Source: Pseudomonas sp. sp1636 (GTDB lineage: Bacteria; Pseudomonadota; Gammaproteobacteria; Pseudomonadales; Pseudomonadaceae). From it: DNA of 64,000 nucleotides. Made by a program: the position numbers and the translations under genes. Where the stretch lies: the NCBI RefSeq assembly GCF_030376615.1, contig NZ_JARRAB010000004.1:124001-188000 (forward strand), written 5' to 3'. This document shows, in pieces, positions 44,477 through 53,651 of this stretch. The notes under the pieces are model-generated. The model was not told the DNA's origin. It did no database searches and saw nothing but the letters and a program-made list of their open reading frames with translations. Within the stretch, counting starts at the first letter, position 1, and each line of letters starts with the position of its first letter.

Positions 44477-45279
44477 AATTGTTGCTCAGCGAACCCTTCG
44501 AGACGCTATGGGCCGGCAAGGATGCCTTTGCCGAGGTGGAAGCCTTGCAGGGCCAGGTTTACCGCGAGCTGGAAGGCCGCCGTACCCTGCGCACCGAAGT
44601 GGCCGGGTGCGGCTACTTCGTCAAGATTCACCGCGGCATCGGTTGGCGCGAGATCGCCAAGAACCTGCTGACCGCCAAGTGGCCGGTGCTCGGCGCGGGT
44701 CAGGAGTGGCGGGCGATCCGGCGTTTGCAGGAGGTCGGCGTGGCGACCATGACCGCGGTGGCCTATGGCGAATGCGGCAGCAATCCGGCGCGGCAGCATT
44801 CCTTCATCGTCACCGAGGAGCTGGCGCCCACCGTCAGCCTGGAGGACTTCAGCCTCGACTGGCCGCAGCACCCGCCGGCGCCAGCACTCAAGCGCGCGCT
44901 GATCGCCGAAGTGGCGAAGATGACCGGCGCCATGCACCGCGGCGGGGTCAATCACCGCGATTGCTACATCTGCCACTTCCTACTGCACACCGACAAGCCG
45001 GTCAGCGCCGCCGATTTTCGCCTGTCGCTGATCGATCTGCACCGCGCGCAGACCCATGCCCGCTTGCCGCGGCGCTGGCGCGACAAGGATCTCGCCGCGC
45101 TGTACTTCTCGGCCCTGAATATCGGCCTGAGCCGGCGCGACAAACTGCGTTTTCTCCAGGGCTATTTTCGTCTGCCGCTACGCCAGATTCTGCGCGACGA
45201 AGCGCGCCTGTTGGCCTGGCTGCAGCGCAAGGCGGACAAGCTGTATGCGCGCAAGCAGCGTTACGGGGATGCGCTCTGA
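44473..45279 (+). CDS. waaP: LPS core heptose I kinase
   Basis: A eukaryote-like kinase of 268 aa that phosphorylates heptose I; it is essential for outer membrane integrity in P. aeruginosa. Lys51 (FVKIH) is the ATP lysine. Asp163 in NHRDCYICHF is the catalytic base, and the IDLHRAQ Asp is the metal ligand. Length equals that of the P. aeruginosa protein. It overlaps waaG (4 nt) and the next kinase gene (1 nt). Confidence 0.97.
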   Translation: MKLLLSEPFETLWAGKDAFAEVEALQGQVYRELEGRRTLRTEVAGCGYFVKIHRGIGWREIAKNLLTAKWPVLGAGQEWRAIRRLQEVGVATMTAVAYGECGSNPARQHSFIVTEELAPTVSLEDFSLDWPQHPPAPALKRALIAEVAKMTGAMHRGGVNHRDCYICHFLLHTDKPVSAADFRLSLIDLHRAQTHARLPRRWRDKDLAALYFSALNIGLSRRDKLRFLQGYFRLPLRQILRDEARLLAWLQRKADKLYARKQRYGDAL

Positions 45280-46013
45280 TGGCCGGTTGGCACCTCGATC
45301 CGGCCTATGCCCAACTGGCGAGCGACTTTGCCAGCCTGGAGGCGGTGTTTGCCCTGGAAGGCGAGCGCCTGACCCGCGACCCCCTGTCCGAGGTCATCCG
45401 CATCGAGCGCGCCGGCGTGCGCTATTACGTCAAACGCTACTGGGGCGCCGGCAAGGGCCTGCGTCGCTACATTGGCCGGCCGCGGGTCAAGGCCGAGTGG
45501 CAGAACCTCAAGTGTTTCGCCAAATGGGGCATCGCCACCGCGCCCATCGTCGCCTATGGCTTGGAGCGCAAGGCCGGAGCCTTCGTTCGCGGCGCATTGA
45601 TCACCCGCGAGCTGGATCGTACCGAGGATCTGGCGCTGCTGGCCGGTCGCGGCGATCCCCGGCTCGGTGATGCGCGCTGGGTGGATGGCATCAGCCGCCA
45701 GCTGGCGCGCGCCACGCGGGTTCTGCATGACCACCACTTCACCCATAACGATCTGAAGTGGCGCAACCTGCTGGTCAACGACCGGGCCGAGTTGTTCCTG
45801 ATCGACTGCCCGACCGGTGCCTTCTGGTGGGGGCCGTTGTTGCGTTATCGCGAAGTCAAGGATCTGGCCTGCCTGGACAAGGTCGCCAAGCACCAGCTGT
45901 CGCGCACTCAGCGTCTGCGCTTTTATCTGCAGTACCGCGGGCGTCAGCGCCTGAATGGCAGCGATAAGCGACGCGTGCGGCAGATCGTGGGTTTTTTCGA
46001 GGGCCGGGAATGA
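45279..46013 (+). CDS. wapP: LPS core kinase of the WaaP/InaA family (PA5008-like)
   Basis: Second kinase-fold protein of the core locus, 244 aa, with start ATG at 45279 overlapping the waaP stop by one base. Lys52 (YVKRY), Asp158 and Asn163 in HNDLKWRN, and Asp176 in FLIDCP are all present, so it should be active. The P. aeruginosa counterpart is taken to phosphorylate heptose II or further inner-core positions. I use the symbol wapP by position. The next gene overlaps it by four bases. Confidence 0.88.
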   Translation: MAGWHLDPAYAQLASDFASLEAVFALEGERLTRDPLSEVIRIERAGVRYYVKRYWGAGKGLRRYIGRPRVKAEWQNLKCFAKWGIATAPIVAYGLERKAGAFVRGALITRELDRTEDLALLAGRGDPRLGDARWVDGISRQLARATRVLHDHHFTHNDLKWRNLLVNDRAELFLIDCPTGAFWWGPLLRYREVKDLACLDKVAKHQLSRTQRLRFYLQYRGRQRLNGSDKRRVRQIVGFFEGRE

Positions 46014-46756
46014 TCGACTTTATTGCGCCGCCGGAGCGCGCGCTGCTCGAACGCCATGGGCTGGCCAGCTTCGATGCGCTCTGGGCGCTCAAGCTGGAAG
46101 CGGTGGACGAGCCCAATACCGAGCGCGGTGGCTGGAGCAGTGTCTATCGCCTGGAGCTGGGCGAGGCGGCGTTCTACCTCAAGCGGCAGAGCAATCACCT
46201 GACCCGCCGCCTGACCTGCCCCTTGGGTGAGCCGACCTTCGCCCGCGAGTTTCGCAATATCCAGCGCTACCGGCAGCTGGGCATTCCGGCGTTGCAAGCG
46301 ACGTTTTTCGCCGAGCGCAAGGTGGCACGCGAGCGCCGGGCGATCCTGCTGACCCAGGCCCTGGATGGCTGGCAGGATCTGGATAGCCTGTTGCCCGGCT
46401 GGAATGCCCGGCCTGAGGCGCAACGCACAGGCATCCTGCGAGCCTGCGGTGAGCTGGCCCGCTGTCTGCACGCTGCCGGGCAGATGCACGGTTGTTTTTA
46501 TCCCAAGCATATTTTCCTCAAGGGCCGCGCCGGCGGTTTTCAGGCGCAGTTGATCGACCTGGAAAAGACCCGGCCGCTGCTGTTCGGCGAGCGTGACCGG
46601 GTCAAGGATCTTGAACCGTTACTGCGCCGTGCCAGTGTTTGGGGGGAGCGCGAGGTGCGTCAGCTACTGGCGGCCTATCTGGGCGCGGACGCTGATGTCG
46701 AACACTGGTGGCAACGTCTCGGCAGCCGCCGGCGCAACAAGGAGGCGCGCCGATGA
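46010..46756 (+). CDS. Kinase-fold LPS protein lacking the catalytic Asp (PA5007-like)
   Basis: A 248-residue member of the WaaP/InaA family. Lys58 (YLKRQ) and Asp183 (LIDLEK) sit at the nucleotide and metal positions. The catalytic loop reads QMHGCFYPKHIFLK: against WaaP NHRDCYICHF, the Asp is replaced by Cys162 while the Tyr and second His are kept. It may be a pseudokinase or use a different chemistry. ATGA overlaps on both sides place it between two intact kinases in one transcript. Function is unknown, but an inner-core modification or scaffold role is likely. Confidence 0.82.
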   Translation: MIDFIAPPERALLERHGLASFDALWALKLEAVDEPNTERGGWSSVYRLELGEAAFYLKRQSNHLTRRLTCPLGEPTFAREFRNIQRYRQLGIPALQATFFAERKVARERRAILLTQALDGWQDLDSLLPGWNARPEAQRTGILRACGELARCLHAAGQMHGCFYPKHIFLKGRAGGFQAQLIDLEKTRPLLFGERDRVKDLEPLLRRASVWGEREVRQLLAAYLGADADVEHWWQRLGSRRRNKEARR

Positions 46757-48210
46757 GACTCGCCGAGCTGAGCCGGGCCGGGCGCTGCCCGTCGTTGCCG
46801 CTGCGCATCGAACTGGCGGACGCCGCCGGCCCCGCCACCCTGGTGCTGGAACAACTGCTGCGGGTGCTGCCGGGGCAGCGCTATGTCGGTGTGGCCGAAT
46901 GGCGTGGGCGCAGGGTGCTGGCCAAGTTGCTGGTGGGCGGTAAGGCCGACCGGCAGTTTCAGCGTGAACTGGACGGTGCGCGCTTGCTCGCCGGGCAGGG
47001 GCTGCCGACGCCGCTGCTGCTGGCCGATGGCCTGCGCGAAGGCGAGGGCGGCTGGCTGCTGTTCGAGTACCTCGACCCGGCTGAGAGTCTGGGGGATGCC
47101 TGGCGCGCCGTCGAGGCGCCGCCGTGGTTGTCCGCGGCCCAGCAAGCCGTACTGGCTGACGCCCTGGCGATGATCGCGCAGCTGCATGCCAGGGGGCTGT
47201 GGCAGGCCGATCTGCATCTGGACAACCTGCTGCGGCATAACGGCCAGCTGTTTGTCATCGATGGCGGCGGGGTCAGGACGCAGATACCGGGACAGCCACT
47301 GGTGCGCGACAAGGTGCTGGAAAATCTCGGGGTGTTCTTTGCCCAACTGCCGGCCGAACTGGAACCGCATATCGAAGAGCTGCTGGTGCATTACCTGCTG
47401 GTCAATGGTGAGCATGCCCTGCCGCTGGAAGCCTTGCTCAAGCAGATCGCCAAGTCCAAGCGCTGGCGGGTGCGCGACTACCTGAAGAAGATCGCCCGCG
47501 ATTGCAGTCTGTTCTCGGCCCGGGTCGGCGCGTTCGGTTTGCGTGTCGTGCATCGCGAGGCGCAGCAAGACCTGGCGCCGCTGCTGGCTAACCTCGACCG
47601 GTTCACCGAACAGGGGCATGTCTACAAGACCGGCGGCGCCGCCACTGTGGCGCGGGTCGAGTTGGCGGATCGGACGCTGGTGGTCAAACGCTACAACATC
47701 AAGCACCTCGGCCACTGGTTGAAGCGCTTCTGGCGCCCCAGTCGCGCTTGGCACAGCTGGGTGGCGGGCCATCGCCTGCAGGTGCTCGGCATCGCCACCC
47801 CGCGTCCGCTGGCCGTGCTGGAGCGGCGCTGGTGCTGGCTGCGCGGGCGCGCCTACCTGATTACCGAATATTGCGACGGGCAGGATATAATCGCGCGTTT
47901 TCAGCCCTGCCTGCAGGGCGCCCCGACGGAAATCGAGCTGTTGGCGCTGGATCAGCTGTTCGCCGCCTTGTTGCGCGAACGCATCAGTCACGGCGATTTC
48001 AAGGGGCACAACCTGTTTTGGGATGAACAGCGGCAGAGCTGGTCGCTGATCGACCTCGATGCCATGCAGCATCACCACAGCATGCGCAGCTTCGCCCGGG
48101 CCTATGCCCGCGATCGCGCCCGCTTTCTGCGCAACTGGCCGGCCGATTCGGCCTTGCACCAGCTGCTCGACGAACGTTTACCGCAGGTGCCCGGCACCTG
48201 CCCTGAATAG
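46753..48210 (+). CDS. Two-domain LPS core kinase-like protein (PA5006-like)
   Basis: A 485-residue protein with two kinase-fold halves. The first (about 1-230) has Asp153 and Asn158 in ADLHLDNLL and Asp170 in FVIDGGG. The second (about 270-485) has Asp415 and Asn420 in HGDFKGHNLF and Asp434 in LIDLDAM. Both halves therefore keep the catalytic residues. The start ATG at 46753 overlaps the previous stop (ATGA). The P. aeruginosa counterpart (PA5006) is a putative core kinase; which sugars each half acts on is not known from sequence. Confidence 0.85.
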   Translation: MRLAELSRAGRCPSLPLRIELADAAGPATLVLEQLLRVLPGQRYVGVAEWRGRRVLAKLLVGGKADRQFQRELDGARLLAGQGLPTPLLLADGLREGEGGWLLFEYLDPAESLGDAWRAVEAPPWLSAAQQAVLADALAMIAQLHARGLWQADLHLDNLLRHNGQLFVIDGGGVRTQIPGQPLVRDKVLENLGVFFAQLPAELEPHIEELLVHYLLVNGEHALPLEALLKQIAKSKRWRVRDYLKKIARDCSLFSARVGAFGLRVVHREAQQDLAPLLANLDRFTEQGHVYKTGGAATVARVELADRTLVVKRYNIKHLGHWLKRFWRPSRAWHSWVAGHRLQVLGIATPRPLAVLERRWCWLRGRAYLITEYCDGQDIIARFQPCLQGAPTEIELLALDQLFAALLRERISHGDFKGHNLFWDEQRQSWSLIDLDAMQHHHSMRSFARAYARDRARFLRNWPADSALHQLLDERLPQVPGTCPE

Positions 48211-48222
48211 AGGTCTTCACCT

Positions 48223-49977
48223 GTGGCATTGACCATTCTTGGCCTGTCCGGCGCTCTCAGTCACGATCCTTCCGCCGCCCTGTACATCGACGGCAAGTTG
48301 ATCGCGGCCGCCGAAGAGGAGCGCTTCGTGCGCGACAAGCACGCGAAGAACCGCATGCCCTACGAGTCGGCCAAGTTCTGTCTGGAGCAGGCCGGAATCA
48401 AACCGAGCGACGTCGACGTGGTGGCGATTCCCTTTGCCCCGATCAGTCTGTTCGGCGAAGCCCGCTGGAAATACGCCAAGCGCTACTGGTACGCCCCGGA
48501 TCGTGCTCTCGACGCCATCCTGATGGGCAACCGGCGCTATAAGCGTTACCGCAACAAGATCGTCTGGTGCCTGGAGCAACTGGGCTTCGATCCGAAGCAA
48601 ATCAAGATCGAGCCGGTCGAACACCACCTGGCCCACGCCGCCAGCGCCTACCACTGCTCCGGGTTCCAGGAAAAGACCGCGATCCTCGGCATCGACGGCA
48701 AGGGCGAGTACGCCACCACCTTCTTCGGCTACGGCGAGCACGGCAAGATCCACAAGATCAAGGAATTCTACGATCCGGATTCGCTCGGTGGCCTGTACGG
48801 CGCGATCACCGAATTCCTCGGCTTCGAGATGCTCGATGGCGAGTTCAAGGTGATGGGCATGGCGCCCTACGGCGACGCCAGCAAGTACGATTTCTCCCGT
48901 CTGGCCAAGTTCGAGAACGGCGAACTGATCATCAACACCGAGTACGCCAACGTCATCGGCCTGCGCCGTTATAAAGAAAAGGGCAAGGGCTTCTACTTCT
49001 CGCCCAAGCTGATCGAGTGGCTGGGGCCCAAGCGCGAAGGCGACATCGCCGACGACCCCTACATCCACTACGCGGCGAGCATGCAGGCGCTGTTCGAGAA
49101 GCTGGCGCTGCAGATGATGGATTACTACCTGGGCGACATCCTCAAGCAGACCGGCAAGCTCGCCTTCGCCGGCGGCTGCGCGCTGAACGTCAAACTCAAC
49201 CAGAAGATCATCGCCCGCGACGAGGTCAAGGAGCTGTTCGTCCAGCCGGCCTCCGGCGACGCCGGCACCGCAGTCGGCGCCGCCGCCTATGTGTCGCATG
49301 CCCGCGGCGTGCCGGTGGAGAAGATGGAGCACGTCTACCTCGGCCCATCCTTCTCCAACGAAGACGTGATCGCCGCCTGCGCCAAGCACCCGAGTCAGCC
49401 TGCGTTCAAGCAGATCGACGACATGCCGCAGCGCATCGCCCAGATCATGGTCGCGGGCAACCCGGTGGCCTGGTTCCAGGGGCGCATGGAGTTCGGCCCG
49501 CGCGCCCTCGGCGGCCGTTCGATCGTCGGTTGTCCGAGCATCCCCGGGGTGGCCAATCGGATCAACGAGCAGATCAAATTCCGCGAGCGCTGGCGCCCGT
49601 TCTGTCCGTCGATGCTCGACACCGTCGGCCCGCAGATGCTCAAGGTCGATCATCCGTCGCCATTCATGACCTTCACCTTCGAAGTCGTTGATGAGTGGAA
49701 GAGCCGGGTCAGCGAAGTGGTGCACGAAGACGGCACCTCGCGCGCCCAAGTGCTCAAGCGCGAATACAACCCGCGCTACTACGACATGATGCTCGAACTG
49801 GAAAAACTCACCGGCAACGGCGTGTCGCTGAACACCTCGCTCAATCGCCGCGGCGAGCCGATGATCTGCTCGCCGACCGATGCGCTGAACATGTTCTATG
49901 GCTCGGACCTGCAGTACTTGATCATGGAGGACATCCTGGTGGTCAAGGATGGCAAGGACTGGTATGAGCAGCGCTGA
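48223..49977 (+). CDS. wapO: LPS core O-carbamoyltransferase
   Basis: A NodU/CmcH-type carbamoyltransferase of 584 aa that transfers a carbamoyl group from carbamoyl phosphate; in P. aeruginosa it modifies heptose II (PA5005). The N-terminal Kae1-like domain has the metal-binding EHHLAHAASAYHCSGF motif and GIDGKGEY. The C-terminal domain begins near residue 400 with the WFQGRMEFGPRALGGRS signature. The start is GTG at 48223, 12 bp after the double-kinase gene. The downstream glycosyltransferase overlaps it by 14 bases. Confidence 0.95.
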   Translation: MALTILGLSGALSHDPSAALYIDGKLIAAAEEERFVRDKHAKNRMPYESAKFCLEQAGIKPSDVDVVAIPFAPISLFGEARWKYAKRYWYAPDRALDAILMGNRRYKRYRNKIVWCLEQLGFDPKQIKIEPVEHHLAHAASAYHCSGFQEKTAILGIDGKGEYATTFFGYGEHGKIHKIKEFYDPDSLGGLYGAITEFLGFEMLDGEFKVMGMAPYGDASKYDFSRLAKFENGELIINTEYANVIGLRRYKEKGKGFYFSPKLIEWLGPKREGDIADDPYIHYAASMQALFEKLALQMMDYYLGDILKQTGKLAFAGGCALNVKLNQKIIARDEVKELFVQPASGDAGTAVGAAAYVSHARGVPVEKMEHVYLGPSFSNEDVIAACAKHPSQPAFKQIDDMPQRIAQIMVAGNPVAWFQGRMEFGPRALGGRSIVGCPSIPGVANRINEQIKFRERWRPFCPSMLDTVGPQMLKVDHPSPFMTFTFEVVDEWKSRVSEVVHEDGTSRAQVLKREYNPRYYDMMLELEKLTGNGVSLNTSLNRRGEPMICSPTDALNMFYGSDLQYLIMEDILVVKDGKDWYEQR

Positions 49978-51112
49978 GCCGGCGTCGGCCGAACAGCCCT
50001 GGGTACTGCAATTCTGCCATGGCTATGATGGGCCTTTTCTCGACTGTGCCCGTCAATACGCGGCACTGTTCGTCGATACGCCCTACAAGGTCTGCACCGT
50101 GTATCTGACGGGCAAGCCGAGTATGCAGGTCGAGCAAGGCTCGGCCTCCGACGAGGTGATCTTTCTCGATTACTCGAGCCGCGAAGTGCGCGGCCTCAAG
50201 CTCAAGGCGATTCGCGACATCAAGCGGCTCGTTGCGCAGCGTAACTTCAAGCTGTGCATCGCCCACCGCTTCAAGCCGATCTACGTCGCCTTGCTCGGTA
50301 GCGATCTGCCGGTAATCGGCGTGCACCATGCCTTCGGCGACTACCAGCGTCGCACGCGGCAACTGTTCGCCAACTTCTTTAGCAAACGTCTGGCCTTGCT
50401 CGGCGTCTCCAACGCGGTGCGCAACGACATGCGCGCCTGCCTGCCATCCTGGCCGAGCGAGCGCATCGAAACCCTGTACAACCGTATCGATATCGCTGCG
50501 GTTCAGGCCGAGCAGGTTTCCCGTGAGGCGGCCCGCGCGCACCTTGGCTTGCCGCAGAACGCCTGGGTGGTCGGCAATGTTGGCCGCCTGCATCCAGACA
50601 AGGATCAGGCCACCTTGATTCGCGGTTTTGCCCAGGCATTGCCGCAGCTGCCGGCGGGCAGTTTGTTGGCAATTATGGGCAGCGGGCGCCTGGAGTCAGC
50701 CCTGAAGGCGCTGGCGCAGGAACTGGGGGTGGCTGAGTCCGTACGCTTTCTCGGTCAGGTGGCTAATGGACGGCGTTATTTCAAGGCATTTGACCTGTTT
50801 GCCTTGACCTCCGACCATGAGCCTTTCGGGATGGTTCTGTTGGAGGCGATGGCGGCGGGGGTGGCGGTGATAGGCAGCGACTGTGGCGGTGGCCGCGAGG
50901 TGATAGAGGGCGTCGGGGTGCTGTTTCCCTTGGCCGACGCCGCGGCGCTGGCGGCGGCCATGCGCCACATGGCCGGACTCGACGCCGAGCACAGAGCGCT
51001 CTGCGCCACCTTGATGCTGCAGCGACTCGAGACGCTGTTTTCCGATAGAGCGGTTGCCGAGGCATTCTGGCGCTTGCCGCTGGTCGTGAGCGAACAGGGG
51101 CAGGCTCTTTGA
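49964..51112 (+). CDS. wapH: LPS outer-core GT4 glycosyltransferase (WapH-like)
   Basis: A 382-residue GT-B glycosyltransferase with the GT4 EX7E motif in EPFGMVLLEAMAAG and the VGNVGRLHPDKDQATLIRGF donor-domain start. In P. aeruginosa the gene after wapO is wapH, which adds an outer-core glucose. The ATG at 49964 lies inside wapO (14-nt overlap); a start five codons earlier is also possible. Position gives the name, and the sugar specificity is inferred. It overlaps the acetyltransferase gene by four bases. Confidence 0.85.
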   Translation: MSSAEPASAEQPWVLQFCHGYDGPFLDCARQYAALFVDTPYKVCTVYLTGKPSMQVEQGSASDEVIFLDYSSREVRGLKLKAIRDIKRLVAQRNFKLCIAHRFKPIYVALLGSDLPVIGVHHAFGDYQRRTRQLFANFFSKRLALLGVSNAVRNDMRACLPSWPSERIETLYNRIDIAAVQAEQVSREAARAHLGLPQNAWVVGNVGRLHPDKDQATLIRGFAQALPQLPAGSLLAIMGSGRLESALKALAQELGVAESVRFLGQVANGRRYFKAFDLFALTSDHEPFGMVLLEAMAAGVAVIGSDCGGGREVIEGVGVLFPLADAAALAAAMRHMAGLDAEHRALCATLMLQRLETLFSDRAVAEAFWRLPLVVSEQGQAL

Positions 51113-51822
51113 GGCGACTCATTGCTGAGTACCGTTGCAGGCGTATGCTCAGGCGCCACGGCATCAAGTTTTCGCCCCGCCTGGCAGACTTGGCGACGCG
51201 CGCGCAACTTCTGCTCGAGGAAGGCGTCTCGCTCGGCTTGGTGAAGATGGACTTCAGGTTCCTGAGCATTGGCGCCATGAGCTATATCCGCAGCTCGGCC
51301 GAGCTGCTCAACGTCAGTCGTATCGGGCGATTCTGCTCCATCGGCAGCGGCGTGATCCTCGGTCAGGATCGGGCGGGGCATCCGCTGGACTGGGTCAGTA
51401 GTCACCCTTTCCAGCACGCCAGGGCCGAACTGCAGTATGACGCCCAGCTGCCACCCCTGGAGGTCGGGCACGATGTCTGGATCGGCCGTGAAGCCATGCT
51501 GCTGGAGGGCATTGTCGTCGGCACGGGGGCGGTGGTGGCCGCCCGCGCCCTGGTCACTCGCGATGTGCCGCCCTACGCGATAGTCGCGGGTACGCCGGCG
51601 AAGATAATCCGCTACCGCCACGCCGAGGCGGTTATCCGGGGGCTGCTGGACAGCGCCTGGTGGAATGCTCCCGTACAGTCGCTGCTCGAGCACCCCCTGA
51701 ACCAACCCGAGCCGTTCCTGGCATCCTGGAGGATCAGGCACGACGCGCCCGCGGCCAGGTACAAACGCATCCGCCTCACACGCGCCGGCGCAGAGGACAT
51801 GGGTGATCAACTTGAGGAGTAG
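51109..51822 (+). CDS. Hexapeptide-repeat acetyltransferase
   Basis: A 237-residue left-handed beta-helix acyltransferase (XAT/CatB group). Repeats run from FLSIGAMSYIRSSAELLNVSRIGRFCSIG to IVVGTGAVVAARALVTRDVPPYAIVAGTPAK. His98 in WVSSHPFQ is the likely catalytic His of this group. The start is probably TTG at 51109 (TTGA overlap, GGGGCAGG upstream); ATG at 51145 would remove 12 residues. It sits among core glycosyltransferases, so O-acetylation of an outer-core sugar is the simplest role. I do not recall it at this position in PAO1. Confidence 0.85.
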   Translation: MRRLIAEYRCRRMLRRHGIKFSPRLADLATRAQLLLEEGVSLGLVKMDFRFLSIGAMSYIRSSAELLNVSRIGRFCSIGSGVILGQDRAGHPLDWVSSHPFQHARAELQYDAQLPPLEVGHDVWIGREAMLLEGIVVGTGAVVAARALVTRDVPPYAIVAGTPAKIIRYRHAEAVIRGLLDSAWWNAPVQSLLEHPLNQPEPFLASWRIRHDAPAARYKRIRLTRAGAEDMGDQLEE

Positions 51823-51831
51823 TCATCCGCG

Positions 51832-52794
51832 ATGAATGTTCTGTTCTTGGTGCAGCGCGAGCAGCGCGCCATTCTCGATCGTTTTTATGAGGGCATTGCC
51901 GACAGCTGCCAGTGCGACCTGCGCTGGCTGGACAAGGCCGAGCAGGCCGATCTAAGGCGCTACTTTCGCGACCAGGTGGATCTGTCCCGTTACGACCGTA
52001 TTCTGTTCTTCCTGCGCTTCAAGCAGGAGATCAAGCAGGTGGCCTTCATCCGTTCGATCCCCAATCTGGTGATTCTCGAGCACGATGCTTACCAGAATTA
52101 CATTCCCTGCAAGTACACCGGGAAGTTCAGCGAGCATTACCGCAAACTGCCCGGTTCCAGGGTCATCAGTTCGGGCGCCGAGGTGACGAGGCGTCTGCGC
52201 GAGGAGGGGTTCGACGCGGTATTCGTGCCCAAGGGCTATGACCAGGCGTTGTTGCGCGACCTGGGGCTGGAGCGCGACATAGAGCTGGCCTTCGTCGGCA
52301 GCACCAAGAGCGTCGCCTACAGTGGCCGCAAGGCCTTGCTCGACGAGTTGGGGCGGGTGGAAAACCTCACGGTGACGCGTACCAAGTCGGGAGAGGAGTA
52401 CCTCAACACCCTCAATCGCATCCGCTTCTTCGTCAGTGCCGACGTCGGCATGGGCGAGTACATGATCAAGAACTTCGAGGCGATGGCCTGTGGTTGCGTC
52501 CTGCTGGCCTACTGGCAGGGCGGCGCCGAGGAGCAGGCGCTCGGCTTCGAGGATATGGGCAATCTCGTGCTCTACCGCGATGTGGCCGAATTGCAGCAGA
52601 AGTTGCAGATCCTGCGCGGCGATCCGCAGCTGGCGCAACGCATCGCCCGGGCCGGTCAGCAGTTGGTCACCGAACGCTACAGTTTCGCCGCGGTCGGTCG
52701 GTCGGTAGTCGAGGCCATGACGCCGCCACTCGCCGCGCAGCCGCCGCTGACGACCGCGGAGCGGATCCGCGCTCGCTGGAGCTGGTTGGGATGA
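51832..52794 (+). CDS. ssg: Ssg-like glycosyltransferase
   Basis: A 320-residue GT-B protein that I match by memory to Ssg (PA5001), a glycosyltransferase of the core locus affecting LPS and surface polysaccharide in pseudomonads. Distinct phrases are NLVILEHDAYQNYIPCKYTGKF and RIRFFVSADVGMGEYMIKNF. The conserved EAMACGCVLLAY segment is the donor site of CgeB-like GTs. It starts 9 bp after the acetyltransferase gene and its stop overlaps the next ATG. The donor sugar is not evident. Confidence 0.78.
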   Translation: MNVLFLVQREQRAILDRFYEGIADSCQCDLRWLDKAEQADLRRYFRDQVDLSRYDRILFFLRFKQEIKQVAFIRSIPNLVILEHDAYQNYIPCKYTGKFSEHYRKLPGSRVISSGAEVTRRLREEGFDAVFVPKGYDQALLRDLGLERDIELAFVGSTKSVAYSGRKALLDELGRVENLTVTRTKSGEEYLNTLNRIRFFVSADVGMGEYMIKNFEAMACGCVLLAYWQGGAEEQALGFEDMGNLVLYRDVAELQQKLQILRGDPQLAQRIARAGQQLVTERYSFAAVGRSVVEAMTPPLAAQPPLTTAERIRARWSWLG

Positions 52795-53645
52795 TGCGTA
52801 TTCGAATCCTGATCCCTTATTTCGGCCGCTGGCCGCACTGGATGCCATTCTTCGTCGCCAGCTGCCGTGCCAATCCCGATATCGACTGGCTGCTGTTTAG
52901 CGACTGCGGCGAGCTGCCGGGAGCGCCCGACAATCTCGAGGTCAGGGCGATCAGCTTTGCCGATTATTGCCAGCAGGCGGGTGCCAAGTTGGAGATTGCT
53001 TTTGCGCCCGAAAGCCCCTACAAACTGTGCGACCTCAAGCCGGCGCTGGGGTTCATTCACGCCGACGAGCTCGAAGGCTACGATTTCTGGGGTTTCAGCG
53101 ACATCGACCTGGTGTACGGGCAGTTGCGCCGCTACTTCACCGACCAGCGCCTGGCGCGCTATGAGTTGCTGTCCACTCATGAGCGGCGGGTCTCCGGGCA
53201 CTTCTGCCTGCTGAGAAACAATGCGCGCATGCGCGAGGCGTTCCGCTCTGTCGAGGGCTGGCGCCGCCTGCTGGCGAACCCCCGGCACCAGGCATTCGAC
53301 GAGGTGGCCTTCAGTCGGCTGTTCATTCGCCGCAAGAACTGGCCGGCGGGGCTGCGCCGGCTGCTCGATGCGGCCAACCCGTGGCGCCGGCGCAGCGAAT
53401 TTGCCGAGGCCTACAGCACACCCAACGGCCGGATCGCCTGGGTGGATGGCAGCTTCGACTTTCCGCAGCGTTGGTTCTGGGATAACGGGGTCATGCGTAC
53501 CGACAGGGGCGACGAGCGAGAATTCCCCTACTTTCATTTCATAGCCTGGAAGACCGGCTGGCATGCTGCCTTGCCCGAACAGGGCGCAGACTGGGCATTA
53601 GGTTCACGCTGGTCGATCAGCGCAACCGGCTTTCACAAGGACTGA
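52791..53645 (+). CDS. DUF6625-like putative glycosyltransferase
   Basis: Encodes 284 aa from the ATG at 52791 (ATGA overlap with ssg); a second ATG follows at 52794. The N-terminus RIRILIPYFGRWPHWMPFFVASCRANPDIDWLLFSD is typical of DUF6625 proteins found in capsule and LPS loci. GFSDIDLVYG places a DxD-type motif at Asp104-Asp106, as in GT-A enzymes. No membrane segment is seen. It probably adds an outer-core residue from a nucleotide sugar, but sugar and acceptor are unknown. I do not recall a counterpart at this position in PAO1. Confidence 0.75.
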   Translation: MMRIRILIPYFGRWPHWMPFFVASCRANPDIDWLLFSDCGELPGAPDNLEVRAISFADYCQQAGAKLEIAFAPESPYKLCDLKPALGFIHADELEGYDFWGFSDIDLVYGQLRRYFTDQRLARYELLSTHERRVSGHFCLLRNNARMREAFRSVEGWRRLLANPRHQAFDEVAFSRLFIRRKNWPAGLRRLLDAANPWRRRSEFAEAYSTPNGRIAWVDGSFDFPQRWFWDNGVMRTDRGDEREFPYFHFIAWKTGWHAALPEQGADWALGSRWSISATGFHKD

Positions 53646-53651
53646 GCTCCG

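Noticed and set aside
49949..49978. wapO-wapH overlap considered as a possible frameshifted fusion
   Set aside because: Both proteins are full length for their families, and the overlap includes a normal ATG start.
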